Part shown: positions 44,676-53,615 of the stretch, piece after piece | Layout: each line of letters starts with the position of its first letter | Numbering within the stretch: position 1 is the first letter of the stretch | Assembly (NCBI RefSeq): GCF_009828105.1 | Contig: NZ_WTYQ01000001.1 | Coordinates: 930,001 to 994,000 of the forward strand | DNA: 64,000 nucleotides | Direction of reading: 5' to 3' | Source of the DNA: Altericroceibacterium indicum | GTDB lineage: Bacteria; Pseudomonadota; Alphaproteobacteria; Sphingomonadales; Sphingomonadaceae | Notes under the pieces: model-generated | Seen by the model: only the letters and a program-made list of their open reading frames with translations | The model's database searches: none | Told to the model about the DNA's origin: nothing | Made by a program: the position numbers and the translations under genes

Positions 44676-46450
44676 CCAGACCTGTACTTGGTTTCTTGGC
44701 GATGACGGCAACCATGCTGTGCGTCCAGCCGGCACAAGCCAAATCAGCACGAGAATATTTTGTCGCGCATGCGGTACAGAACAGCACACCAGAACAATTG
44801 AGCCGCGAAGATCGGGCATATTATTCGCAATTGTTTACAGCGATTGACCAGCAAAACTGGGCCACCGTCGAAAATCTACTCGCGCAAAAACCGGATGGCC
44901 TGCTTACTCCGATTGCTAAAGCTGAATATTATCTCGCGGCCAACTCTCCGCGTGTGGAACTCGACAAGATACAGCAGTGGCTGACGAGTGGAAAAGATCT
45001 TCCACAAGCTGCCCAATTGGCTCGCCTTGGGCTGACCCGCGGCCTTGGCGCTATGCCTAATCTTCCTCAGGAACAGCGCTTTGTTCCACAGCAATCCATG
45101 CCAAAGCGTGTTCTACCCCGCTCGATCAGCGATGGGACTATGCCTAACAATGTTCGTCAGCAGATCCTTGACCGGATCGTGGGCGATGATCCGGATGGCG
45201 CCCGCCAATTGCTGGATGGCATAGATTCCTCGCTCAGCCCGTCTGCCCGCGCCGAATGGCGGCAGCGTGTAGCCTGGAGCTATTATATTGAAAATAAAGA
45301 CCCGCAGGCGCTCGCCATGGCGCAGACTGTCAGCGATGGCCAGGGCCCATGGGTTGCCGAAGGGGACTGGGTAGCTGGCCTTGCCGCATGGCGTTTGCAA
45401 GATTGCGACACTGCGCTCGCTTCATTTGATCGCGCAGCCTATGGGGCGACCAACCCCGAATTGCGCTCCGCAGGCTTTTACTGGGCAAGCCGGGCCGCAC
45501 TGCGCTGCCGCCAGCCTGAGCGCAGTGCTGAATTGCTGCGCGGCGCGGCGCGTGAAGATGAAACACTGTATGGTATGCTCGCCAGCGAGCAGCTGGGCCG
45601 TGCCTTGCCTGAACGCGTGGATCACTCTGACTTCAGCCGCTCTGACTGGCATGAATTGCAAGACATCAACAATGTCCACATCGCTGTGGCATTGATGGAA
45701 ATCGGACGGGATGTTCTGGCCAGCCAGGTGCTGATCCATCAGGCCAAGATTGGTAATCCCAAGGATTATGGCGCTCTTTCTCGTCTGGCTCGTGACCTGG
45801 GGATGCCGGGAACGCAGCTTTACATGGCCTATAATGCGCCTCCAGGCTCCTCAGCTGATCCGGCGTCACGCTATCCAACGCCCAAGTGGCAACCCGTAAC
45901 CGGTTGGCAAGTCGATCCAGCCCTTGCCTATGCCCACACGCTGCAGGAATCGAATTTCCGGACCACTGCGGTCAGCCCTGCAGACGCTAAGGGCTTGATG
46001 CAGATCACGCCGATCACAGTGCGCGAACATGCACCTGCTTTAAAGATGAGCGCATCCCAGGTTGACCTCACAGATCCTCAGGTCAATCTCGCTTTCGGGC
46101 AGCAAAATCTTGAAATGCTTCGCGATGCTCCTGCCACTCATGGGCAGCTCCCAAAGATCATGGCAGCTTACAATGCAGGCCTTTCCCCGGTCACACGGTG
46201 GAACAGTGAGATCAATGATCAGGGCGATCCCCTGCTCTATATGGAATCGATCCCTTACTGGGAAACACGCGGCTATGTGGCCATCGTGATGCGCAATTAC
46301 TGGATGTATGAACGTCAGGCACAGGCGGATTCCACCAGCCGTGTCGCTCTGGCAGAAAATGCCTGGCCACAATTTCCTACCGGCGAAAGCGCCAAAAAAG
46401 GCCGTGTCTATATGTCGGCACAGCGTGATAGCGATGAGAGTATGAATTGA
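44672..46450 (+). CDS. Soluble lytic transglycosylase (SLT family)
   Basis: Periplasmic murein-cleaving enzyme, 592 residues. A signal peptide (MTRPVLGFLAMTATMLCVQPAQA) is followed by a long helical-repeat U-shaped region (about 380 residues) and a C-terminal SLT domain: catalytic Glu in TLQESNFRTTAVSPADAKG, GLMQITPIT, and IMAAYNAGLSPVTRW. The ATG at 44672 overlaps the UDG-like stop, with GGAGGG 8 nt upstream. moaB begins directly after its stop. Confidence 0.92.
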   Translation: MTRPVLGFLAMTATMLCVQPAQAKSAREYFVAHAVQNSTPEQLSREDRAYYSQLFTAIDQQNWATVENLLAQKPDGLLTPIAKAEYYLAANSPRVELDKIQQWLTSGKDLPQAAQLARLGLTRGLGAMPNLPQEQRFVPQQSMPKRVLPRSISDGTMPNNVRQQILDRIVGDDPDGARQLLDGIDSSLSPSARAEWRQRVAWSYYIENKDPQALAMAQTVSDGQGPWVAEGDWVAGLAAWRLQDCDTALASFDRAAYGATNPELRSAGFYWASRAALRCRQPERSAELLRGAAREDETLYGMLASEQLGRALPERVDHSDFSRSDWHELQDINNVHIAVALMEIGRDVLASQVLIHQAKIGNPKDYGALSRLARDLGMPGTQLYMAYNAPPGSSADPASRYPTPKWQPVTGWQVDPALAYAHTLQESNFRTTAVSPADAKGLMQITPITVREHAPALKMSASQVDLTDPQVNLAFGQQNLEMLRDAPATHGQLPKIMAAYNAGLSPVTRWNSEINDQGDPLLYMESIPYWETRGYVAIVMRNYWMYERQAQADSTSRVALAENAWPQFPTGESAKKGRVYMSAQRDSDESMN

Positions 46451-46978
46451 ATGGCAATTGACACGGAACGGACCTTCAAGCCGATCAAAATTGCCCTTCT
46501 CACCGTTTCTGACACGCGCGGCCCTGAGGATGATACGTCAGGCGATATTCTCGCAAAGCGCATCGAAGCAGCCGGACATAATTTGGCTGCACGGGCGATC
46601 GAAAAAGATGATGCCGGGATCATTGCCCAGCGCCTTCAGAGCTGGATTGACGATCCCGAGATTGATGCTGTGGTCTCTACAGGCGGCACAGGCCTGACCG
46701 GGCGTGATGTCACTCCAGAAGCGCTGGACCGGGTCAAAACAAGAGATATTCCGGGCTTTGGAGAGCTGTTTCGCTGGATCAGCTACAACACCATTGGCAC
46801 CAGCACTGTGCAATCACGGGCCTGTGCGGTCGTCGCTGATGGCACCTATATCTTCGCCTTGCCCGGATCGAATGGCGCGGTGAAAGATGGCTGGGACGGT
46901 ATCCTTGCTGAACAGCTCGACAGCCGCAACCGGCCTTGCAATTTTGTTGAGTTGATGCCCCGCCTCAAAGAAGTTTAA
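46451..46978 (+). CDS. moaB: Molybdenum cofactor biosynthesis protein MoaB
   Basis: A 175-residue MoaB/Mog-type protein acting in the adenylation step of molybdopterin. Visible: [35 protein letters not shown] (molybdopterin-binding loop), and [15 protein letters not shown]. Its ATG immediately follows the transglycosylase stop, so the two genes are probably co-transcribed though functionally unrelated. It ends 53 bp before the convergent uvrA end. Confidence 0.93.
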   Translation: MAIDTERTFKPIKIALLTVSDTRGPEDDTSGDILAKRIEAAGHNLAARAIEKDDAGIIAQRLQSWIDDPEIDAVVSTGGTGLTGRDVTPEALDRVKTRDIPGFGELFRWISYNTIGTSTVQSRACAVVADGTYIFALPGSNGAVKDGWDGILAEQLDSRNRPCNFVELMPRLKEV

Positions 46979-47031
46979 GCCGCTGCATCAGGCAGAGCAT
47001 CTTTTCGCAAACATGCTCCGCCCGTTTATTG

Positions 47032-49926
47032 TCATCCCAGCATTGGCTTCAGATAATGGCCAGTGAAGCTGCGTGGTTCACTGGCGACTGTTTCCGGCGT
47101 GCCTTCTGCCACCAGCTGGCCACCTCTGACACCGCCTTCCGGCCCCATATCCAGCAACCAGTCCGCCGTCTTGATCACATCAAGATTATGCTCGATCACA
47201 ACAACCGAATTACCCTGATCGACCAGCCGGTGGAGCACTTCCAGCAATTTGCGCACATCTTCGAAATGCAGCCCGGTGGTGGGTTCATCGAGAATATACA
47301 GCGTTTGCCCAGTTGAGCGGCGCGCCAGCTCCTTGGCCAATTTCACCCGCTGCGCTTCACCGCCAGACAATGTGGTTGCCTGCTGGCCCACCTTGACATA
47401 ACCAAGGCCAACCTCGTTCAGCATGTGCATCTTATCGCGGATAGGAGGCACGGCTTTGAAGAACTCTTCTGCATCTTCAATCGTCATATCAAGTACATCA
47501 GCAATGCTCATACCCTTGAAGCGCACTTCCAGCGTTTCTCGATTGTAGCGCTTGCCGTCACACTCTTCACAAGTGACGTAAACGTCAGGCAGGAAGTGCA
47601 TTTCAATCTTGATGAGGCCATCGCCCTGGCATGCCTCGCAGCGCCCGCCTTTGACGTTGAAACTGAAGCGGCCCGGTTTGTAACCCCGCTCCAGAGCTTC
47701 CGGCAATGCGGCAAACCAATCTCGAATATTGGTAAAAGCCCCGGTATAGGTGGCCGGATTAGACCGTGGGGTTCTGCCAATGGGTGATTGATCGATCTCG
47801 ATCACTTTGTCGCAATGCTGGAGCCCGGTGATCTTGTCATGCGGACCTGCAATAATGCGGGCACCGTTCAATTCCCGCGCAGCGCCCGCATGAAGCGTGT
47901 CGATTGTGAAACTTGATTTGCCCGATCCTGAAACGCCGGTGATGCAGGTGAAGGTTCCCAGGGGAATGCTGGCCGTGACATTTTGCAGGTTGTTCGCACG
48001 CGCTCCGTGAACGGTCAGTTTCTTGCCATTCCCCTTGCGCCGCTTGGCCGGCACTTCAATCTTGCGCGTTCCATTAAGATATTGTGCCGTAAGGGATTTC
48101 TTCGATTTCAATATCTGCTTGAGCGTGCCTTCAGCGACAATATTACCCCCATGGACACCCGCGCCAGGCCCCAGATCGACAATGTGATCCGCCGCACGAA
48201 TGGCATCTTCATCATGTTCGACGACAATAACCGTATTTCCAAGGTTCCTCAGCCGCTTAAGCGTTTCCAGCAATCGATCATTATCGCGCTGGTGAAGGCC
48301 AATCGAAGGTTCATCGAGCACATAAAGGACCCCGGAGAGGCCTGAACCGATCTGACTGGCCAATCGGATGCGCTGACTTTCACCGCCCGACAATGTGCCC
48401 GATGTCCGATCAAGATTGAGATAATCCAGCCCGACATTGTTGAGGAAGCCAAGCCGTTCGTTAATCTCCTTCAGGATCGCTTTGGCAATCTGCTGCTGCT
48501 GATCGGTCAACTTATCATTCAGCGCTTCGAACCAGGCATAGGATTCCGCGACCGAGAGAGAAACCGGGCCGGAAATGCTTTCTCCCGCCACTTTCACCGA
48601 AAGTGCTTCAGGTTTCAGCCGGGCACCGCCGCAGGTTTCGCAAGGCTGTGCTGTTTGATAGCGCGACAGCTCATCGCGCATCCAATTGCTTTCAGTCTGC
48701 AACAAGCGGCGGTTAAGATTGCCGATAACGCCTTCGAACGCCTTCTCCACCGTATAGCTCTTGCGGCCATCCTTGAAGGTCAGCGGGATTTTCTTGCCCC
48801 TGGTGCCGAAGAGGATCACATCACGGTGCTGCTGATCCATCTCGTTCCACGGTGTGTCGAGATCGAAACCATAGGCTGCGGCAAGGCTGGAGAGCACCTG
48901 CATATAATATGGCGAAGGAGGATTGCTCTTCGCCCAGGGCACAATGGCGCCTTTCTTGAGCGTCAGATGTTCATTGGGCACCACCAATTGCGGATCGAAA
49001 AGCTGCTTTTCCCCCAGCCCGTCACAGGTCGGGCACGCCCCCTGCGGTGCGTTGAAAGAGAATAAGCGCGGAGCAATTTCTTCAATCGTGAAGCCAGACA
49101 CCGGGCAAGCGAATTTCTCGGAGAAGACGATGCGATTGGCTGGAAGCCCCGCCCCTTTCAAATTGCCCGCGCCTTCATCCTCAGCGTCACGCCCCGGAAC
49201 CACACCATCTGCCAGATCGACATAGGCCAGCCCATCGGCCAGTTTCAACGCGGTTTCGAAACTGTCTGCAAGGCGTGTCTCGATCCCTTCGCGCACCGCA
49301 AGGCGATCAACCACAACTTCAATGTCATGTTTGAACTTCTTATCCAGCGCAGGCGCATCGCCAATTTCGTAAATTTCGCCATCAATTCTGACCCGCGTGA
49401 AGCCAGCCCGCTGCCATTCCGCCAGCTCCTTGCGATATTCACCCTTACGGCCCCGGACCACCGGTGCCAGCAGATAGAAACGCGTCGATTCCGGAAGAGC
49501 CATCACCCGGTCCACCATGTTTGAGACGGTCTGCGCCTCAATCGGCAGGCCCGTTGCAGGCGAATAAGGAACGCCAATCCGCGCCCAGAGCAGACGCATA
49601 TAATCATATATTTCAGTGACTGTTGCCACGGTCGAGCGCGGGTTGCGGCTGGTGGTTTTCTGTTCAATGGAAATGGCCGGAGACAGCCCTTCGATGTGTT
49701 CCACATCAGGCTTCTGCATCATTTCAAGGAATTGCCGCGCATAGGCGCTCAGGCTTTCGACATAGCGACGCTGCCCTTCGGCATAGATCGTATCGAAAGC
49801 GAGGCTGGATTTGCCAGAACCTGAAAGGCCTGTGATTACAATCAGCGCATCGCGTGGAAGGTCAATATCGATGCCCTTGAGATTATGTTCGCGGGCACCA
49901 CGGACGGAGATTTTCGTGAGCGACAT
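47032..49926 (-). CDS. uvrA: Excinuclease ABC subunit A
   Basis: DNA-damage-recognition ATPase of nucleotide excision repair, 964 residues. Two ABC modules: Walker [13 protein letters not shown] and [12 protein letters not shown], signatures [12 protein letters not shown] and [12 protein letters not shown], and Cys pairs of zinc modules ([16 protein letters not shown] and [10 protein letters not shown]). The ATG at 49926 is chosen over 49962: it matches the family N-terminus ([18 protein letters not shown]) and leaves the LexA box at 49937-49951 upstream of the gene. Confidence 0.97.
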   Translation of the reverse strand: MSLTKISVRGAREHNLKGIDIDLPRDALIVITGLSGSGKSSLAFDTIYAEGQRRYVESLSAYARQFLEMMQKPDVEHIEGLSPAISIEQKTTSRNPRSTVATVTEIYDYMRLLWARIGVPYSPATGLPIEAQTVSNMVDRVMALPESTRFYLLAPVVRGRKGEYRKELAEWQRAGFTRVRIDGEIYEIGDAPALDKKFKHDIEVVVDRLAVREGIETRLADSFETALKLADGLAYVDLADGVVPGRDAEDEGAGNLKGAGLPANRIVFSEKFACPVSGFTIEEIAPRLFSFNAPQGACPTCDGLGEKQLFDPQLVVPNEHLTLKKGAIVPWAKSNPPSPYYMQVLSSLAAAYGFDLDTPWNEMDQQHRDVILFGTRGKKIPLTFKDGRKSYTVEKAFEGVIGNLNRRLLQTESNWMRDELSRYQTAQPCETCGGARLKPEALSVKVAGESISGPVSLSVAESYAWFEALNDKLTDQQQQIAKAILKEINERLGFLNNVGLDYLNLDRTSGTLSGGESQRIRLASQIGSGLSGVLYVLDEPSIGLHQRDNDRLLETLKRLRNLGNTVIVVEHDEDAIRAADHIVDLGPGAGVHGGNIVAEGTLKQILKSKKSLTAQYLNGTRKIEVPAKRRKGNGKKLTVHGARANNLQNVTASIPLGTFTCITGVSGSGKSSFTIDTLHAGAARELNGARIIAGPHDKITGLQHCDKVIEIDQSPIGRTPRSNPATYTGAFTNIRDWFAALPEALERGYKPGRFSFNVKGGRCEACQGDGLIKIEMHFLPDVYVTCEECDGKRYNRETLEVRFKGMSIADVLDMTIEDAEEFFKAVPPIRDKMHMLNEVGLGYVKVGQQATTLSGGEAQRVKLAKELARRSTGQTLYILDEPTTGLHFEDVRKLLEVLHRLVDQGNSVVVIEHNLDVIKTADWLLDMGPEGGVRGGQLVAEGTPETVASEPRSFTGHYLKPMLG

Positions 49927-49936
49927 GTCAGCAGAT

Positions 49937-49951
49937 GTTCCGCAAATGTTC
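49937..49951 (-). promoter_or_regulatory. LexA (SOS) box upstream of uvrA
   Basis: GTTC-CGCAAAT-GTTC is an exact match to the alphaproteobacterial LexA consensus GTTC-N7-GTTC. It ends 11 bp upstream of the uvrA ATG, the expected place for SOS repression. Confidence 0.85.
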
Positions 49952-50047
49952 GTGTGGGTCAAGAGGGCATCGCATCACCCTGTAGGATTTCGTCTCCGCA
50001 TGTGGTGCGCACCTTCAGGATTGCAACATAAACCCTTAAAACGATTA

Positions 50048-50094
50048 AGCCCCTGGGGTGATTGATGTGGTTAACTCCAATCACCCCAGGGGCT
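50048..50094. terminator. Strong 17-bp hairpin between yciB and uvrA
   Basis: AGCCCCTGGGGTGATTG (50048-50064) is perfectly complementary to 50078-50094 with a 13-nt loop. On the minus strand it is followed by a T-rich stretch (TTAATCGTTTTAAG). It probably terminates the coq4-yciB transcript before the uvrA promoter. Confidence 0.65.
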
Positions 50095-50137
50095 GCATTT
50101 CCTATAATATCAGAGCTTATCGCGTCAAAGCACGCAA

Positions 50138-50752
50138 CTAAACGCTTGCCCCAGCACCAACAGAAGCACATGAGTTTGATGTCACCGTGGACGCTATTGC
50201 GCGCTGCTTCGCACGGCGCTTGCCGATCAATTTCATACTGACAATCTGAGTTAAAACGAGCAGCGGCTTGCTGGTAGCACCCCACACCGACATCAGCGTG
50301 CCCCACCATACGAAGCTGCAGGTCAATGCCAGCAAGATATTGAGCGCAGCCGAAAAAAGCATCGCCCCGGCCCAAATATAGCCCCACATCACCACCAGAT
50401 CCGGCACGGAAGCGAGCGCACGTGCAGGAATATAGCGGTTCATCCACCCTCGCCTTAGCATCACCAGGCCAACCAGCGCATAGATCACCGTTGGCTTCAA
50501 CATGATGAAACGCGCATCATGGCTCACCAGCGTTGCAGTTCCGCCGGCAACGATGGTCACAAGGCTAATCCATTGCAAAGCATCAACAGGCTGGCCGTGG
50601 CTCAGCCGCCAGCCGATCTGCGTTAATGCCAGAGCGATACCAGCACCAACCGCCAGCCCAAGATTATCCGTCAGCGCATAGAGTGCAAAAAAGACCAAAG
50701 TCGAGGCGAAGTCGAGCAGGATTGCTCGCCCGCCAATCAGAAGCTCTCTCAT
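50138..50752 (-). CDS. Septation protein IspZ / YciB-like inner-membrane protein
   Basis: A 204-residue protein with about five membrane helices. LDFASTLVFFALYALT and LKPTVIYALVGLVMLRRGW resemble the YciB/IspZ family, linked to envelope integrity and septation. The C-terminus (about residues 175-204) is basic then Ser/Thr-rich, beyond the family core. Its ATG overlaps the coq4 stop (ATGA). Confidence 0.75.
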   Translation of the reverse strand: MRELLIGGRAILLDFASTLVFFALYALTDNLGLAVGAGIALALTQIGWRLSHGQPVDALQWISLVTIVAGGTATLVSHDARFIMLKPTVIYALVGLVMLRRGWMNRYIPARALASVPDLVVMWGYIWAGAMLFSAALNILLALTCSFVWWGTLMSVWGATSKPLLVLTQIVSMKLIGKRRAKQRAIASTVTSNSCASVGAGASV

Positions 50753-51435
50753 GACTGCATACTCTCATATAACAGGGGAGGCCTGATACCCAGATCGCTG
50801 CGCACTTCATTCAGCGGGCGGGCCAGAAGCGCTTCATAATCCTGATCCACGAGCCAACGCGCCTTTGCGCCATTGCGATAGGCTTCGCGGATCGCCGGAC
50901 GGGCAGATTTGGGCACTTGCAGCCAGCTCATCGCAATAATCAGCAACTGCCCTGGATTGCGGGTATGCCGGTTCATGAAGGCAAGAAGACAAAGCTCTCC
51001 CAGCGGATCACGTCCATAGCCGGTCAAAATGTGAGTAAGATCATGCGCATCCCGCATCCGTGCAAGAAAGAGCTGTTCTTGCGGCGGAGCGTTTTCTGCC
51101 CGGCCTTCTGATGCCTCGACCAGCCCTTCGGCAGAGAGGTTCTCACTCTCCATAAACGCAAGGTAAGCGCGCCCCACACTGCCTGCCGGAAGCTCAGCCA
51201 GAGAATTGCGGTCCGTCAGTACCTTAAGCAAAGACCTCTCCTCACTCAGGAAGCGCTGGCCATTCAGACTATTCCGAAAGCGCGCAAACATCCGCGCAGA
51301 GGATCTTCCGCCCAAAGCCTGGAAGATCATGAATATCTGCCGTGTGTCATCAGGGTTCGTGCGTAAAGCCTGCACAGCTCGCAGAGCAGCGAGTGGGCGA
51401 AACGGAGTTTTGATTGCAGATGTGGTTGCGTTCAT
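50749..51435 (-). CDS. Coq4-family ubiquinone biosynthesis protein
   Basis: A 228-residue all-helical protein with the Coq4 metal signature HDLTH followed after 11 residues by Glu (H-D-x2-H-x11-E). In eukaryotes Coq4 acts at C1 of the ubiquinone ring and in organising the biosynthetic complex; bacterial relatives occur in alphaproteobacteria. Adjacent to a divergent TetR gene; the shared 65-bp gap holds an inverted repeat overlapping its likely -35 element. Confidence 0.88.
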   Translation of the reverse strand: MNATTSAIKTPFRPLAALRAVQALRTNPDDTRQIFMIFQALGGRSSARMFARFRNSLNGQRFLSEERSLLKVLTDRNSLAELPAGSVGRAYLAFMESENLSAEGLVEASEGRAENAPPQEQLFLARMRDAHDLTHILTGYGRDPLGELCLLAFMNRHTRNPGQLLIIAMSWLQVPKSARPAIREAYRNGAKARWLVDQDYEALLARPLNEVRSDLGIRPPLLYESMQS

Positions 51436-51461
51436 GGGACACCTCTTTCATGAACGTTACA

Positions 51462-51496
51462 TAGTTATATAAACAAAATTGTCAATAGTGGTGACA
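51462..51496 (-). promoter_or_regulatory. coq4 promoter with overlapping TetR-type operator candidate
   Basis: On the minus strand TTGACA (51485-51480), 16 nt, then TATGTA, a fair -35/-10 pair for coq4-yciB. The inverted repeat TGTCA (51480-51484) N7 TGACA (51492-51496) overlaps the -35 and ends 4 bp before the tetR GTG. Binding by the adjacent TetR protein to control both directions is inference. Confidence 0.45.
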
Positions 51497-51500
51497 GACC

Positions 51501-52097
51501 GTGTCAGAAAGAAAAAAACGCATTCGCAGAACGCCCGAGGAAGCCCGCAGGGTCATCCTCGATGCGGCAGAGAAAACGATGGGAAAGAATGGGCCAGCCG
51601 GCCTGCGCTTGCAGGACATTGCACGCGAAGCGGGCGTATCGCACCCCACCATTCTCCACCATTTCGGTAGTCGGGAGGGGTTAGTGCAGGCTCTCAATGT
51701 CCGTGCCATGGACAAGCTTACGCGCGGAGTGATCGAGGGAATGGATTCCGGCCAGGATGGTATTGCCCGCACGTTCGAAACCTATCGAAACGGGGTGGCA
51801 GAACGGTTGGTCTGGTTGCTTCAATCCGGCGTGACACCACCGGAAGAACGGTTAAAACTCTTCGATGATGTCGTTGACAGCCTTCATGCGGTACGCCGTA
51901 AATTTGCCAGCCCAGGCAATGAGCCTGACATCGCCGACACACGCCATATCGCGCACCTCACGACTGTAGCCGCACTGGGAGATGCTCTGTTTGGGCAAAG
52001 GTTACGACAAGCGGGTGAACATGAAGAGGAAGAACGTACCGCCTTTGAGGCATTCGTGAGAGAGTTGATCGAAGGCTTTCTTCGCGAAAAGGCATAG
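51501..52097 (+). CDS. TetR/AcrR-family transcriptional regulator
   Basis: A 198-residue regulator: N-terminal helix-turn-helix (EEARRVILDAAEKTMGKNG, LRLQDIAREAGVSHPTILHHFGS) and a helical ligand domain not recognised. GTG at 51501 is the only plausible start, since a stop lies 9 bases upstream in frame, and it has no clear ribosome site. Divergent from coq4-yciB, so it probably regulates that operon and itself. The ligand is unknown. Confidence 0.88.
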   Translation: MSERKKRIRRTPEEARRVILDAAEKTMGKNGPAGLRLQDIAREAGVSHPTILHHFGSREGLVQALNVRAMDKLTRGVIEGMDSGQDGIARTFETYRNGVAERLVWLLQSGVTPPEERLKLFDDVVDSLHAVRRKFASPGNEPDIADTRHIAHLTTVAALGDALFGQRLRQAGEHEEEERTAFEAFVRELIEGFLREKA

Positions 52098-52110
52098 GAC
52101 GATTAGAAAG

Positions 52111-52653
52111 GTGATCCACCGCCTCTTTATCGGCATCTCGCCTCCGGATTGGCTGAAATCCCAGCTCATCGCTACGATGGATGGGGTAGAAGGTGCGCGG
52201 TGGCAGAATGAAAAGCAGTTACATCTGACCCTTCGCTTTGTGGGTGATGTTGATACGGCTTTGGCTGACAGGCTGGCCAAAGCTCTTGAAGAAGTCTGCT
52301 CTGGGTGTCCGGCTTTTCCGCTCGCCATGGAGGGAGCAGGAACCTTTGAAAAGAACAACCAGGCACAAATGCTGTGGGCAGGCGTATCGCATTCGCCAGA
52401 ATTGATCGCCTTACAAAAGAGGGTTGAACAGATTTGCCAGATGGTTGGACTGGAGGCAGACACGCGCGTCTTCGTTCCGCATATCACCTTGGCGCGCCTG
52501 AATAGTTCGAGTGGGCCTGTTCAGCCCTTTCTCGATCGAAATGCGGATCTGTCGAGTGAGGTTTACAGGGTGGAACGCATCATACTTTATGAAAGTCACC
52601 TCTCACAGACAGGCTCAATTTACAAAGAAGTGAAGCATTACCCTTTGCTTTAA
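52111..52653 (+). CDS. thpR: RNA 2',3'-cyclic phosphodiesterase
   Basis: A 180-residue 2H phosphoesterase with both H-x-T/S motifs: LHLTLRFVG and VPHITLARL. The family opens 2',3'-cyclic phosphates on RNA ends; the physiological substrate is uncertain. GTG start follows an AGAAAG that is unusually close. It lies 13 bp after the TetR gene and is probably co-transcribed with it. Confidence 0.9.
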   Translation: MIHRLFIGISPPDWLKSQLIATMDGVEGARWQNEKQLHLTLRFVGDVDTALADRLAKALEEVCSGCPAFPLAMEGAGTFEKNNQAQMLWAGVSHSPELIALQKRVEQICQMVGLEADTRVFVPHITLARLNSSSGPVQPFLDRNADLSSEVYRVERIILYESHLSQTGSIYKEVKHYPLL

Positions 52654-52729
52654 AACAGTTTTATATGCCGCATGAGGAACACACCGGGTAAACCACTCTA
52701 TATTCATAATCAATTTGGGTTATGGGTAT

Positions 52730-52754
52730 GGAACAGCAGTGATTTCCAATTGTT
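52730..52754 (+). promoter_or_regulatory. Possible EcfG-type general stress promoter of the hdeD-like gene
   Basis: GGAAC (52730-52734), 16 nt, TGTT (52751-52754); consensus GGAAC-N16/17-CGTT, one mismatch. A transcript would begin about 33 nt before the ATG at 52794, leaving the ribosome site AAGGAG intact. HdeD-like genes are plausible stress targets. Confidence 0.4.
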
Positions 52755-52793
52755 TTGCTATGTAGCGAACACCGCTCTGAAGGAGTTCACAAG

Positions 52794-53462
52794 ATGTCCG
52801 AAAACCTCACTTCACCGACCCCGAACAATGCTGACACTATGGGCAGTTCCTCACCCCTTTCGCAATTGCCTCTCTCCGGTGGACTGCTTTCATTGGGCGG
52901 GCATAATTGGTCATGGTTTGCTCTGAGAGGTGTTTTTGCGCTTCTGCTTGGGGTAGCGGCCTTGTTCGCACCTGGTTTTACGATCTTTGCTTTCGCGCTG
53001 ATCTTTGCAGCCTATAGCTTTGTCGATGGCGTGGCGATGCTGGTCACTGGCTTTCGGCGGCCGCACGCCGATTCCGCGCGCTGGTGGGCGCTGATTATCT
53101 CCGGGTTTGCCGGTGTGGCGGTTGGCGCATTGTTTCTCGCATGGCCACTGGCAACGACCTATGTCTATGCATTGTTGATGGTGATGCTGATCGTAATCTG
53201 GGCGATCCTCACTGGTGTGTTCGAGATTACCGCAGCGGTCCAACTGCGCAAGGAAATCAAGGGTGAATGGCTGATGGCCCTGTCCGGGTTCTTCTCGCTG
53301 CTGCTTGGTTTTGCCTTGCTGTGGCTGGTGCTCGAAAGCCCGGCTGTGACCATTCTGTCGGTTGCATGGCTAATCGCGCTTTATGCCTTCATGAGCGGCT
53401 TAACCTTGCTGGTCCTTGCCTTCCGCCTGCGCAATCATGCCAATTCAACACCAGATAACTAA
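52794..53462 (+). CDS. HdeD-family membrane protein
   Basis: A 222-residue inner-membrane protein with six hydrophobic segments and the DUF308/HdeD repeat pattern (LRGVFALLLGVAALFAPG; LFLAWPLATTYVYALL; SGFFSLLLGFALL). HdeD contributes to acid resistance in E. coli. A 40-residue polar, Ser/Pro-rich N-terminus precedes the first helix. AAGGAG lies 8 nt upstream of the ATG; the 140-bp gap before the gene holds the EcfG-like promoter. Confidence 0.85.
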   Translation: MSENLTSPTPNNADTMGSSSPLSQLPLSGGLLSLGGHNWSWFALRGVFALLLGVAALFAPGFTIFAFALIFAAYSFVDGVAMLVTGFRRPHADSARWWALIISGFAGVAVGALFLAWPLATTYVYALLMVMLIVIWAILTGVFEITAAVQLRKEIKGEWLMALSGFFSLLLGFALLWLVLESPAVTILSVAWLIALYAFMSGLTLLVLAFRLRNHANSTPDN

Positions 53463-53486
53463 CTCAATATAATAATAATTGCCTTT

Positions 53487-53527
53487 TGAGAGACAGAAAA
53501 AGACGTTTCATAACTTTCTGTCTCTCA
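53487..53527 (+). terminator. 13-bp hairpin after the hdeD-like gene
   Basis: TGAGAGACAGAAA (53487-53499) pairs perfectly with TTTCTGTCTCTCA (53515-53527). No clear T-run follows, so it may be a weak terminator or processing site. Confidence 0.5.
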
Positions 53528-53615
53528 CTCTTGGCATTCCGCTCTTCGTCCAGCTATTCAGTTTCCATTGAAACATTGGTTGCCGGACTTTTGGGCAACT
53601 TCAGGAGGCTTTGCG

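Noticed and set aside
49959-50447. 162-residue minus-strand ORF upstream of uvrA
   Set aside because: It overlaps yciB in another frame and crosses the strong hairpin and LexA box; no recognisable protein features.
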